From NCBI GenBank assembly GCA_947626745.1, contig CANQTF010000006.1:1-64000 (forward strand): a stretch of DNA of 64,000 nt. Direction: 5' to 3'. Shown here piece by piece: positions 28,220-37,129 of the stretch (position 1 is the stretch's first letter; every line of letters begins with the position of its first letter). The translations under genes and the position numbers were made by a program. The notes below the pieces were generated by a model, which saw only the letters and a program-made list of their open reading frames with translations, was not told where the DNA came from and made no database searches. The DNA is from an uncultured Lachnospiraceae bacterium. Lineage in GTDB: Bacteria; Bacillota; Clostridia; Lachnospirales; Lachnospiraceae.

Positions 28220-29515
28220 TTGGATACCACAGGTGTCATACAACTCGTAACACTGCTTTCTCTCGTTTTTTTATCGGGATTTTTCTCATCTGCCGAGACG
28301 GCGTTCTCGACAGTCAATCGCGTGCGGATACGCACGCTCGTTCAGGAGGGGAATAAGCGGGCTGCCAGAGTGCAGACCATATTGGATCACTACGGCAAGA
28401 TGCTCAGCGCCGTGCTGATCGGCAACAACATCGTGAACCTCTCCGCCTCCTCGGTCACGACCACATTCGCCATCAGGCTCTGGGGCAATTACGCCGTCGG
28501 CATCGCAACCGGCGTCCTGACCTTCCTCGTGCTCATGTTCGGCGAGATCATACCCAAGACCTGGGCGATGCAGCGGTCCGAAAGGATCACCCTGATGTAC
28601 GGCGGCCCGATCCGCGCGCTGACAATCGTGCTGACGCCCGTCATCTTCCTTATCGACAAGCTGTCCAACTGGATCCTGCGCTTCTTACATATCAGCTCGG
28701 ACGGCAACACCTTCAGCATCACCGAGAAAGAATTGAAGACCTATGTGGACGTAAGCCACGAGGACGGCGTCATCGAGTCCGAGGAGCGGGAACTGATCTA
28801 CAACGTGTTCGACTTCGGCGACACGGTCGCCAAGGACATCATGATCCCCCGCATACAGATGACCACCGTTCCGATCGACGCGACCTATCAGGAACTGCTG
28901 TCCACCTTTCAGGATTCGATGTTCACAAGGATCCCCGTCTACGACGAAGACCCCGATCATATCATCGGCGTGGTCAACATCAAGGATTTTATTCTCGTCA
29001 AAGACAAGGAAAAATTCCAGCTTAAGAAGATCCTGCGCGAAGCCTACTACACCTACGAGTATAAGAGGGTGGCGGATCTGCTCATGGAGATTCGCGAGAG
29101 ATCGCTGAGCATCGCTTTCGTGCTGAGCGAATACGGCGCAACGATCGGCATGATCACAATGGAAGACATGATAGAGGAGCTGGTCGGGGAGATCCGCGAC
29201 GAGTACGATGAGGACGAGGAAGAACTGATCCAAGAGCTCGAGGACGGCCGATATCTCGTGGAGGCGCAGATGAAACTCAGCGACATCAACGACGCGCTGG
29301 ATATCGAACTGGACTCCGAGGACTATGACTCCGTGGGCGGACTCATGATAGACAAACTGGAGCGTCTGCCGCAGGACGACGAAACCATAGAGCTGGACAA
29401 CGGTATCACACTGCAGGCCAAAGGCGTACAGGATAACCGTATCGTGAAAGTGCTGATCATGCTTCCGGCGGCAGATACTTCACCAGAAGCCGTTCCAGCG
29501 CAGCCCCCTCAATAG
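28220..29515 (+). CDS. CNNM/CorC-family membrane protein (hemolysin C-like)
   Basis: Protein of about 431 residues: an N-terminal DUF21/CNNM membrane domain with several helices (SGFFSSAETAFSTVNRVR is the family start), a cytoplasmic CBS pair (about 205-330, MIPRIQM and GVVNIKDF) and a C-terminal CorC/HlyC domain (about 350-420). Homologues export Mg2+ or help cation homeostasis. I choose the TTG at 28220, because the GTG at 28208 overlaps the AAGGAG ribosome site. The last 59 bases overlap the convergent kinase gene. Confidence 0.85.
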   Translation: MDTTGVIQLVTLLSLVFLSGFFSSAETAFSTVNRVRIRTLVQEGNKRAARVQTILDHYGKMLSAVLIGNNIVNLSASSVTTTFAIRLWGNYAVGIATGVLTFLVLMFGEIIPKTWAMQRSERITLMYGGPIRALTIVLTPVIFLIDKLSNWILRFLHISSDGNTFSITEKELKTYVDVSHEDGVIESEERELIYNVFDFGDTVAKDIMIPRIQMTTVPIDATYQELLSTFQDSMFTRIPVYDEDPDHIIGVVNIKDFILVKDKEKFQLKKILREAYYTYEYKRVADLLMEIRERSLSIAFVLSEYGATIGMITMEDMIEELVGEIRDEYDEDEEELIQELEDGRYLVEAQMKLSDINDALDIELDSEDYDSVGGLMIDKLERLPQDDETIELDNGITLQAKGVQDNRIVKVLIMLPAADTSPEAVPAQPPQ

Positions 29516-31663
29516 GCTTGGCCAGATAATCGTCAAACCCCTTTTCGAGATACATCTCGCGGACTCCCGCGATCGCATTGGCGGTCAGCACGATCACCTT
29601 CGCATCTCTGCTCCTGTTGTCCGGCATCCTGTTAAGCTCCTCGAGCGTCTCGATGCCGTCCATCACGGGCATCATGTGATCCAACAGGATCACGTCATAC
29701 CGTTCTTTCGCTGCGGCCTCCAGACACTCTCTGCCGCTCGTGACACAGGTGACCTGCACCTTGGTCTTGCGCAGGAGTCCTCTGATCACGGCAAGATTGA
29801 CCTTGTTGTCATCGACCGCCAGCACCTTGGCGTTCGGCGCGACAAACAGCGGCCCGGCCGACACCTGTTCCCCGCGCGGCTCCGGCTGCTCCTTCAGCGA
29901 GCCGACGGTCGCCTCGCCGTTCAGCTTCTGCTGCAGGATAACGGTAAATACGGAGCCCTTGCCATACTCGCTCTCGACCGTCACCGTGCCGTTCATCAGG
30001 GTCACAAGCTTATCCACGATGCTCAGCCCCAGCCCTGTGCCCTCTATGGCGTGTACCTGTTCCTCGTTGACCCGGTCAAACTTGCCGAACAGTCTGCCGA
30101 TATTCTCCTGTTTGATGCCGATGCCGGTATCCGCCACGGCAAAAGACAGCTTCACCAAGCCCTGCGCCTGTTTCTCATAGGCGACGGTCAGGGTCACGCT
30201 TCCCTTCATCGTATATTTGATTGCATTGGTCAGAATATTGAGGATCACCTGACGGACCCTCACCTCGTCGCCAAACAGGTCGTCCGGCGTGTCCTCCGGC
30301 ACGTTGAATGTGAGCGCGAGCCCCTTGTCCTTCGCGCGCGCGATGCACTCTGTCCAGAGATCCTTCAGCAGCGTTTTCAGGGAGTACGGCTCCTCCACCA
30401 GCTCCATCATGCCCGATTCGATCTTGGAGAAATCCAAGATATCGTTGATGATCACCAGAAGCGTTTTGCTGGCGCTCTGAATGTTTTTCGCATATTCCAG
30501 CGTGGCCGGCTCCGCGCTCTCCCTGAGGATCATCTCGTTCATGCCCATCACGGCGTTGATCGGCGTCCTGATCTCGTGCGACATATTGGCAAGGAACGTG
30601 CTCTTCGCCTCATTCGCCTTGTCCGCGCGCTGTTTTTCCCGCTCCAGACGCTCCAGCATACGGACGCGCTCCGTCACGTCATGCACGATAACGATATAGC
30701 CGATGATATCCTGATAGTCGTCATAGATCTTATCGATGCTGATGCTGCAGATATTGTTCCTCTGCCAGCAGCGCGCCTCCACCCGGTTCTTGTTCCCGCG
30801 GAACTAAACGCGTCGCGCTCCAGCACAAAGATATCCTCCAGCCGCAGCTTGCAGCACTCCTCCGCGCTCAGCCCCAGAAAGATCGTGGCGCCGTTGTTCA
30901 CGATGCAGAGCCGCTCTGCCTCGTCGAACAGAAACACCGGCTCGTCCACGGAATAGTAGACAAACTTTGACATATTCTCTAGCGTCACCCGCGAACCGTT
31001 GTAGAACAGATAGGTCCTGCACAGGACCACCTGTGCCGCAAACTGCCCCAGCGTGCTCGCCGGCAAAGCAGAAAACCCGAGGATCTGTAAGAACGTGTCC
31101 AGCGCGCACCCGAAGCCCACGATCACGACGCACAATAGCAGCCAGTATGCGATGTCCTTCTCTCTTCTCTTGACGGACCTGCGCACCATATAGACGCTCA
31201 GACAGAACAGATCGACCGCGACGACCGCGCAGAATACCACATAGGCGACACTGAAAAAGCCCGGCCGGATCCGATAGGACATGCCGTAGGCCGTCATCTC
31301 AAAGACCACGTTCTCCCGCCGTACCACGAAAGGATAGAGGAGCACGCTCAGCCACACGAAGCCCGCCGACCACCGCTTCATCCGGCCGCCGATATTTGAC
31401 CAGAAGATCATCATATCGGTAAAGCAGATCAGCAGCCCGAAGATATGTATCATGCCGACCGCCCGAAACAGCGCCGCCAGATCCTTGTCGGTCTGTATCA
31501 GCACCAGCCCGATAAAGAGGCCCCAGCCCCCGCTGAACATCGTGGAAAGAAAATAGAGCCTGTCTATCACGCCCCTCCTGCCGGTCTTCCTGATAGAACT
31601 CAGACCGACAAAATAGGTAATGGAAGACAGGGCAAATATCAGATAAAAAAGAACGTCCTTCAT
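29457..31663 (-). pseudogene. 7TM-PAS hybrid histidine kinase with a single frameshift
   Basis: Two frames together spell one kinase of about 735 residues. The upstream frame (31663 to about 30800) has seven hydrophobic segments, then a PAS domain reaching ERDAF. The downstream frame resumes at FRGNKNRVEARCW, finishes the PAS domain (VIVHDVTERV), then gives HisKA (FLANMSHEIRTPINAVMG), HATPase (NILTNAIKYT, GTGLGLSI) and a receiver (VDDNKVN, LLDHMMPVMDG, AKPIEG). Adding one base near 30800 restores a continuous protein of normal layout. Either a recent inactivating deletion or a sequencing error. It ends the hisS-aspS operon, 12 bases after the SseB-like gene. Confidence 0.85.
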
Positions 31664-31675
31664 ACGCTGTTTCTC

Positions 31676-32611
31676 CTACGTGCGCGCGGCAAGCGCCATC
31701 ACCGCCTCGATCTCCGCCCCGTTCTCCGGCGCGGGCGCAACCGTCTCATGCCGCAGATCCGGCATCACTCTGCCGATCTGATCGCCCTGCCCGCTCCGCT
31801 CCAGCGTATAGTAGCGCACCTCTTTCGTATCCTGCATGCGGGTCACGTATATGCGGTAACATGCGCCCTGCTTGTCCTTCTCTTCCGGCATGTCCACCCG
31901 AATAAGCTGCATATTTTCCGTGACGTTCATCGTCATCACCGAGAAGTCCTCCGCCGTGACCGCAGCGGCCTCCTTCCGCTCTGCGGGATAACATTCCCTG
32001 CACAAGTTCAGAAGGAGCTGTCCGGCCTCGCCCTGCAGCTTCCCGATCCCTTCCTCGCCCTGCGCAAACAGATATTGCGGAAGAAGCTGAAATGCCACCC
32101 GGTCGTACACCAGCTTCGCGAACTGCTTCTCCGTCACCCGGATCGTCTGCGGCTGTCCCGCCGCGTCCCTGCGCTTCACCGCCACCTCCAGTATCTCTTT
32201 CGGTATCACCATATTGTGGCTGAAAGGGTTTAAGACCATCGTCGTCACCTGCGCCTGACCGGACATCACCATGGACAGGCACACCTGAAAAGGCATGGAA
32301 AGCACGCCTGTATTCCGGCGCTCCGGCGGAATCTGCGCTGCGGATGTAAAGATCGGAAACAGCTGTTCCCCCGACTCCTTGCGCAGAAGGCAGGGGGTGA
32401 TCTTCGCATTTTGCGGAAGCCGCACGGGCTTTCCCTCCCGCATCAGCCGTTTTGTCTCCTCGTCCAGTCCCTGCAGCGGCATGATCGGCACCAGCACCGT
32501 GGAGCTTTCCAAAACTCCCATAACCGCGGCATACTTTTCCTTCTGCCTGTCCTTCGCAAATTCTTCCGCCAGCGCTTCCAGCTGCGCATTACCCAAATTC
32601 TGACCCGCCAT
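31676..32611 (-). CDS. SseB-domain protein
   Basis: Soluble protein of about 311 residues. The N-terminal half (ESSTVLVPIMPL through SGEQLFPIFTSAAQIP) fits the SseB N-terminal domain, a module widespread in actinobacteria and firmicutes without a clear role; the C-terminal part is unassigned. I start at the ATG at 32611 (MAGQNLG) with AAGGAG upstream and after the preceding stop; a longer frame to 32746 would run inside the acyltransferase gene and has an arginine-rich, non-natural N terminus. Confidence 0.65.
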   Translation of the reverse strand: MAGQNLGNAQLEALAEEFAKDRQKEKYAAVMGVLESSTVLVPIMPLQGLDEETKRLMREGKPVRLPQNAKITPCLLRKESGEQLFPIFTSAAQIPPERRNTGVLSMPFQVCLSMVMSGQAQVTTMVLNPFSHNMVIPKEILEVAVKRRDAAGQPQTIRVTEKQFAKLVYDRVAFQLLPQYLFAQGEEGIGKLQGEAGQLLLNLCRECYPAERKEAAAVTAEDFSVMTMNVTENMQLIRVDMPEEKDKQGACYRIYVTRMQDTKEVRYYTLERSGQGDQIGRVMPDLRHETVAPAPENGAEIEAVMALAART

Positions 32612-32634
32612 AACCCGCTTTCTCCTTCTTCGCC

Positions 32635-33789
32635 TCAGTCCTTCCGGGACTGCTTCTTGCCTGCGCCGACCTTTCCGGCCAGCCCGATCAGCTTCCTGTC
32701 GATCAGGTGCAGCAGCACGGCCGCGGCAGCGGACGCGGCGTAGCACGCTATGATATAGCCGACCCTGTTCTTGATCGGCATGTACGTCAGGAACAGATTG
32801 TGGATCAGGTACAACTCCAGCGCGATACTTCCCAGAAGATCCATGGCCTTATTGCCAAGCCTGATCTTCTGCGTCACAAGAATGACCGTGAGCACCACGA
32901 AGAACACAAACGGCGTCTGTACCGCCAGTGTCTGCCACTTCTCTTTGTAGCCGGGATAGCCTGTCCACTCATGCCAGTATCCGGCCGTCTGCAGCATATA
33001 CATCGTTCTGTTGTAGAAAAATGCCGTACACAGCACGGAAAGGATCAGCGAGATCCCATAGAATTTCCGAAAGAAGCCGAGGAGCTGTTTCTCCCATCTG
33101 GCAAAAAGCACGCCGACAAACATCAAGAACGTCGTGTTGTACCACCACTCTCCGTGAAACCACAGCCCCTGCGTTGGCGTCTTCGTGTCATGACCGAGGA
33201 ACAGGCTGCCCGCGATCAGCAAAACGACGCAGACGCCGTACACCAGACAGGCGGCGTCGCGGTTTTTGACCAAGCGGAACACCAGATAAAACAGCAGGTA
33301 CAGGAAAAATATCTCCACCACATACCACATCTGGTTGTTCATCAGGATCACGCCCGTCAGATAGGGAAGCAGCTCCTTCCCCTCCATTTTGAAGCCCCAC
33401 AGACAGGAGCCGATGATAAACGCAAAATTGCAGATATAGAACGGGATCAGGATCGCCGGAAGCCTGTGCCGCAGAAACCCTTTCAGATAGTCCGGCTTAT
33501 CCCGCAGACTGCTGTACAGCCCGTAGCCGGAGAAAAAGAAGAACATTCCCACGAAGCAGACGCCGATATCCACCATAAAGAGCAGGATACCGGGATCTTC
33601 CTTGGCAAAATAGATCGTCTGCGACATATGGTGCAGCATGATCGCCGCAGCGCAGAAGCCCAGAAGCCCCTTCGATACTTTCAGAGAAAGCGCCTCCTCA
33701 TGCCATGTACCCTTTGCGGCCGGCCTTACGCCGGTCAGAAGGAGCACCGCCAGCGCGCTGTAAAAGATAAAATAATAGTCCTTCGCCAT
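32635..33789 (-). CDS. Acyltransferase-3 family membrane protein
   Basis: Integral membrane protein of 384 residues with about ten helices. Family features: an early His in MLHHMSQTIYF, the FFFFSGYGLYSSL stretch and FLRHRLPAILIPFYI, all as in acyltransferase-3 proteins that O-acetylate surface sugars or lipids. Located between aspS and the SseB-like gene, with 19 and 24-base gaps. Substrate unknown. Confidence 0.85.
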   Translation of the reverse strand: MAKDYYFIFYSALAVLLLTGVRPAAKGTWHEEALSLKVSKGLLGFCAAAIMLHHMSQTIYFAKEDPGILLFMVDIGVCFVGMFFFFSGYGLYSSLRDKPDYLKGFLRHRLPAILIPFYICNFAFIIGSCLWGFKMEGKELLPYLTGVILMNNQMWYVVEIFFLYLLFYLVFRLVKNRDAACLVYGVCVVLLIAGSLFLGHDTKTPTQGLWFHGEWWYNTTFLMFVGVLFARWEKQLLGFFRKFYGISLILSVLCTAFFYNRTMYMLQTAGYWHEWTGYPGYKEKWQTLAVQTPFVFFVVLTVILVTQKIRLGNKAMDLLGSIALELYLIHNLFLTYMPIKNRVGYIIACYAASAAAAVLLHLIDRKLIGLAGKVGAGKKQSRKD

Positions 33790-33808
33790 ACTGTGATCCC
33801 CCGATCTG

Positions 33809-35605
33809 TCATTCTGCGGCTTCTTCCGGCAGGATCGCGATACGAAGCTCGTTTAGCTGCTCCGCATCCACCGTCCCCGGCGCTTCCGTCATGAGACAGG
33901 AGGCGTCCTTGACCTTCGGGAAAGCGATGACTTCACGGATATTCTCCGCGCCCACTAAAAGCATCACGAAACGATCAAGCCCGTACGCCAGCCCCGCGTG
34001 CGGCGGCACGCCGTACCGGAACGCGTTCAGCAGAAAGCCGAACCGCTCCCAGGCCTGCTCTTTCGTGAAGCCCAGCACCTCAAACATTTTTTCCTGTATG
34101 TCGTTCTGGTGGATCCTGACGGAGCCGCCGCCCAGCTCCACGCCGTTCAGCACGATATCGTACGCCTTGGCACGGACGCGCCCCGGATCGGAGTCGATAT
34201 ACTGCCAGTCCTCCTCCATCGGCATGGTAAAAGGGTGGTGCATCGCCATGTAACGGTTCTCCTCGTCGCTCCACTCCAGCAGCGGGAACTCCACCACCCA
34301 GAGGAAATTGAACTTGGATTCGTCGATCAGGCCAAGCTGTCTTCCCAGTTCCACCCGCAGAGCGCCGAGCACGCTGTATACGATATTCTTCTTATCGGCC
34401 GCAAAGAGGAGCAGATCGCCCTTCTCGCCCTGCATCGCCTGTACCAGACGATCTGTTTCCTCCTCTGTCATGAACTTGGTGAAGGAGGATTTGTAACTGC
34501 CGTCCTCCTGTATGCTCAGATAGGCAAGTCCCTTCGCGCCGTATCCCTTGGCGAAGTCCACCAACGCATCGATCTTCTTGCGGGGCATGGCTGCCTGTCC
34601 CTTCACATTCAGCCCGCGGACGGAGCCGCCGCTTGCCAGCGCAGACGTAAATACGCCGAAGCCGCAGTCTGCCACCACGTCGGAGACGTCCGTAAGCTCC
34701 ATTTCAAAACGCGTGTCCGGCTTGTCGGAGCCGTACCGGTCCATAGCCTCCTGCCACTTGAGTCTGGGCAGCGGGAGCTGCACATCCAGACCGATCGCCT
34801 CCTTGCATATGTGCTTGATCAGTCTTTCGTTGACATCGATCACATCGTCCACGTCCACGAAGGCAAGCTCCATATCCGCCTGTGTGAACTCCGGCTGTCT
34901 GTCGGCGCGCAGATCCTCGTCGCGGAAGCACCGCGCGATCTGAAAATACCGGTCATAGCCGGCGCACATCAGAAGCTGCTTGTAGAGCTGCGGCGACTGC
35001 GGCAGCGCATAGAAGCTGCCGGGATGCACACGGCTCGGCACGAGATAATCGCGCGCGCCCTCCGGCGTGGATTTGCACAGGATCGGGGTCTCGATCTCCA
35101 GAAATCCTTCTTTCGCCATAAAGGAGCGCATCTCGGAAGCGATCTTACTGCGCAGCATCAGCTTTTCCTGCAGATCCGGTCTGCGCAGATCCAGATACCG
35201 GTATTTCAGGCGGATCTCCTCCTTCGTCTTGGAGTCGTTCTCCACCGGAAACGGCGGTGTCTCCGCCTCGGACAGGATACGCACCTGCGCGGCGCGCACC
35301 TCGATCTCTCCGGTCTTCAGATTCTCGTTCACTGCACCGGAACGTCTCTCCACCCTGCCGACAACGGCGATGACGAACTCGCTCCGCATCTTCTCCGCCT
35401 TGGCAAAGGCTTCCGCGCCGCAGTCGCTCTCCTCGAAAATGATCTGTAATATGCCGGATCGATCCCGCAGATCCACAAAGATGATACCGCCCTTATTCCT
35501 CTGTTTCTGCACCCAGCCCATCACGGTGACCTCTTCCCCCACATTCGCGGTGGAGAGCTCCGCACACCTGCAGGTTCTCTTCCAGCCTTTCATAGACTCC
35601 GCCAT
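33809..35605 (-). CDS. aspS: Aspartyl-tRNA synthetase
   Basis: Class II synthetase of about 598 residues. Order: OB-fold anticodon domain (VMGWVQKQRNKGG, IFVDLRDRSGILQ), catalytic core with motif 2 region CFRDEDLRADRQPEFTQ, the bacterial GAD insertion, and motif 3 GLAYGLDRFVMLL. I start at the ATG at 35605 (MAESMKGW), which has AGGAGG 7 bases upstream; a frame to 35644 would overlap hisS. Tandem hisS-aspS is common in Firmicutes. No T-box leader is visible upstream. Confidence 0.96.
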   Translation of the reverse strand: MAESMKGWKRTCRCAELSTANVGEEVTVMGWVQKQRNKGGIIFVDLRDRSGILQIIFEESDCGAEAFAKAEKMRSEFVIAVVGRVERRSGAVNENLKTGEIEVRAAQVRILSEAETPPFPVENDSKTKEEIRLKYRYLDLRRPDLQEKLMLRSKIASEMRSFMAKEGFLEIETPILCKSTPEGARDYLVPSRVHPGSFYALPQSPQLYKQLLMCAGYDRYFQIARCFRDEDLRADRQPEFTQADMELAFVDVDDVIDVNERLIKHICKEAIGLDVQLPLPRLKWQEAMDRYGSDKPDTRFEMELTDVSDVVADCGFGVFTSALASGGSVRGLNVKGQAAMPRKKIDALVDFAKGYGAKGLAYLSIQEDGSYKSSFTKFMTEEETDRLVQAMQGEKGDLLLFAADKKNIVYSVLGALRVELGRQLGLIDESKFNFLWVVEFPLLEWSDEENRYMAMHHPFTMPMEEDWQYIDSDPGRVRAKAYDIVLNGVELGGGSVRIHQNDIQEKMFEVLGFTKEQAWERFGFLLNAFRYGVPPHAGLAYGLDRFVMLLVGAENIREVIAFPKVKDASCLMTEAPGTVDAEQLNELRIAILPEEAAE

Positions 35606-35636
35606 TTTCCTATCCTCCTCATGTGTCGATGCTTCT

Positions 35637-36911
35637 CTATGCAACCGGTCCCGTCTTCAACGGTTCCCTGTAAAATTCCTTGAAATCCTCATATCCCTGC
35701 GCCGCAAGCTGTTCCTTCTGAAACTTCTTGTTCTTGTTCATCCGCGCCACCAGCACTTGGTCGCCCTGCTCCCGCTGTGTCTGCGCCTGTGCCATGATCT
35801 CGGACAGCCGCCCGCCGTCTATCCCCTTCTCGATGAGATAGGCGATCTTTCGCCCTGCGGAGGGCACCTGAAAGCCGCTCTCCATGAGCAGCAGGATGAT
35901 CCGCTCGAAGCCGATAGAAAACCCGCAGGCCGGCACATCGTGTCCCGTAAAGCGCCCCACCATGCCGTCATATCTTCCGCCGCCCCCGCAGCTGCCGCCG
36001 AACTGCGGCATGGCGATCTCGAAGATCGTGCCCGTATAGTAGGACATGCCCCGCACGAGCGTCGGATCGAATACCAGCTCGAAGAAATCTCCCTTGACGG
36101 CAGCCACGCTCGCAAGGATCTCCCGAAAGCCCGCCTTGACTTCCTCGTCCAGACCGTCTTTCAGCTTGTCGAACAGGAAGCCCACCGCGTCATCGGCTGA
36201 CTCCATATCCTGAAACAGCGCCAGATACCTGTCCACCTGCTCCTTCGCGTAACCGGCGCTTACCAGCTCTTCCTCCACGCCAAGGCTGCCGATCTTGTCC
36301 ATCTTGTCCAGCGTGATGAACACCGTATCGTAATCTTCCTCGGCGAAGCCGCAGTGTGCGGCCATTGCCTTCAGTATCCTCCTGTCATTGATGCGAACCT
36401 GAAAATCCCGAAAGCCAAGCTTGCCGAGCGTCGTGGTCGTGGCCAAGATCAGCTCGATCTCCGCCAGATTGGAGGCCTCGCCCAGTATGTCGATATCGCA
36501 CTGCATGAACTGGCGGTACCGTCCTCTCTGGGGCCTGTCCGCGCGCCACACGTTGCCCATCTGCAGCGCCTTGAAGGGCGACGGCAGCTCCGATGCGTGA
36601 TTGGAATAATACCGCACGAGCGGCACGGTCAGATCGTAGCGCAGTCCGCCGTCCACCAGATCATCTTCCGTCTGCGCCTCGCCGAGCCGCAGCTTCTCGC
36701 CGCGCTTCAGGATCTTGAAGATCAGCTTCTCGTTCTCCCCGCCCGCCTTGCAGTTCAGGTTGGCGAGATTCTCCACGCAGGGCGTCTCGATCGACGTAAA
36801 GCCGAATTTTCCGTAGGTCTCCTTGATGATCCGTATCACGTAGTCACGGATCTCCATCTCCTCCGGCAGGATATCTTTCATGCCCGTCACGGGCTTTTTG
36901 CTGAGTGTCAT
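35637..36911 (-). CDS. hisS: Histidyl-tRNA synthetase
   Basis: Class II synthetase of 424 residues. Motif 2 appears as QMGNVWRADRPQRGRYRQF and the HisA signatures as ELVFDPTLVRGMSYYTGTIFE region and GGRYDGMVGRF. The C-terminal anticodon-binding domain is present. Typical length. It begins the operon hisS-aspS-acyltransferase-SseB-kinase. Confidence 0.95.
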   Translation of the reverse strand: MTLSKKPVTGMKDILPEEMEIRDYVIRIIKETYGKFGFTSIETPCVENLANLNCKAGGENEKLIFKILKRGEKLRLGEAQTEDDLVDGGLRYDLTVPLVRYYSNHASELPSPFKALQMGNVWRADRPQRGRYRQFMQCDIDILGEASNLAEIELILATTTTLGKLGFRDFQVRINDRRILKAMAAHCGFAEEDYDTVFITLDKMDKIGSLGVEEELVSAGYAKEQVDRYLALFQDMESADDAVGFLFDKLKDGLDEEVKAGFREILASVAAVKGDFFELVFDPTLVRGMSYYTGTIFEIAMPQFGGSCGGGGRYDGMVGRFTGHDVPACGFSIGFERIILLLMESGFQVPSAGRKIAYLIEKGIDGGRLSEIMAQAQTQREQGDQVLVARMNKNKKFQKEQLAAQGYEDFKEFYREPLKTGPVA

Positions 36912-36947
36912 AATGTTCTCCTATGTCCGCTTCATTTTACTGCTACG

Positions 36948-36976
36948 ATTCTACACTGTTTTACGGTGTTTTTCAA
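36948..36976 (-). promoter_or_regulatory. Predicted promoter for hisS operon
   Basis: Minus strand TTGAAA (36971-36976), 17-base spacer, TAGAAT (36948-36953), 36 bases before hisS. The leader is too short to hold a T-box. Confidence 0.6.
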
Positions 36977-37024
36977 GAACGTATAGCGAAATCTTTGCAA
37001 AAAGCCGTCGTGCGGCCCGCGCCC

Positions 37025-37053
37025 TTGTGCTGACAGCCGGATTATGCTACAAT
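37025..37053 (+). promoter_or_regulatory. Predicted promoter for the second SBP hybrid kinase
   Basis: TTGTGC (37025-37030), 17-base spacer and TACAAT (37048-37053) with an extended TATGC just before it; back to back with the hisS promoter. Confidence 0.5.
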
Positions 37054-37129
37054 CAGACTGGTTTCTTGCAGTGCATACGAAAGAAGAGCACCGGCATATA
37101 CGATGAGAGATCGAAAGAAGGGATCGATT

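Noticed and set aside
30780-30820. Programmed ribosomal frameshift in the 7TM kinase.
   Set aside because: No slippery heptamer or downstream pseudoknot is visible, and the upstream frame continues far past the site.
35606-36947. T-box leader search upstream of hisS and aspS.
   Set aside because: Leaders are under 40 bases and have no AGGGTGG-type antiterminator element.
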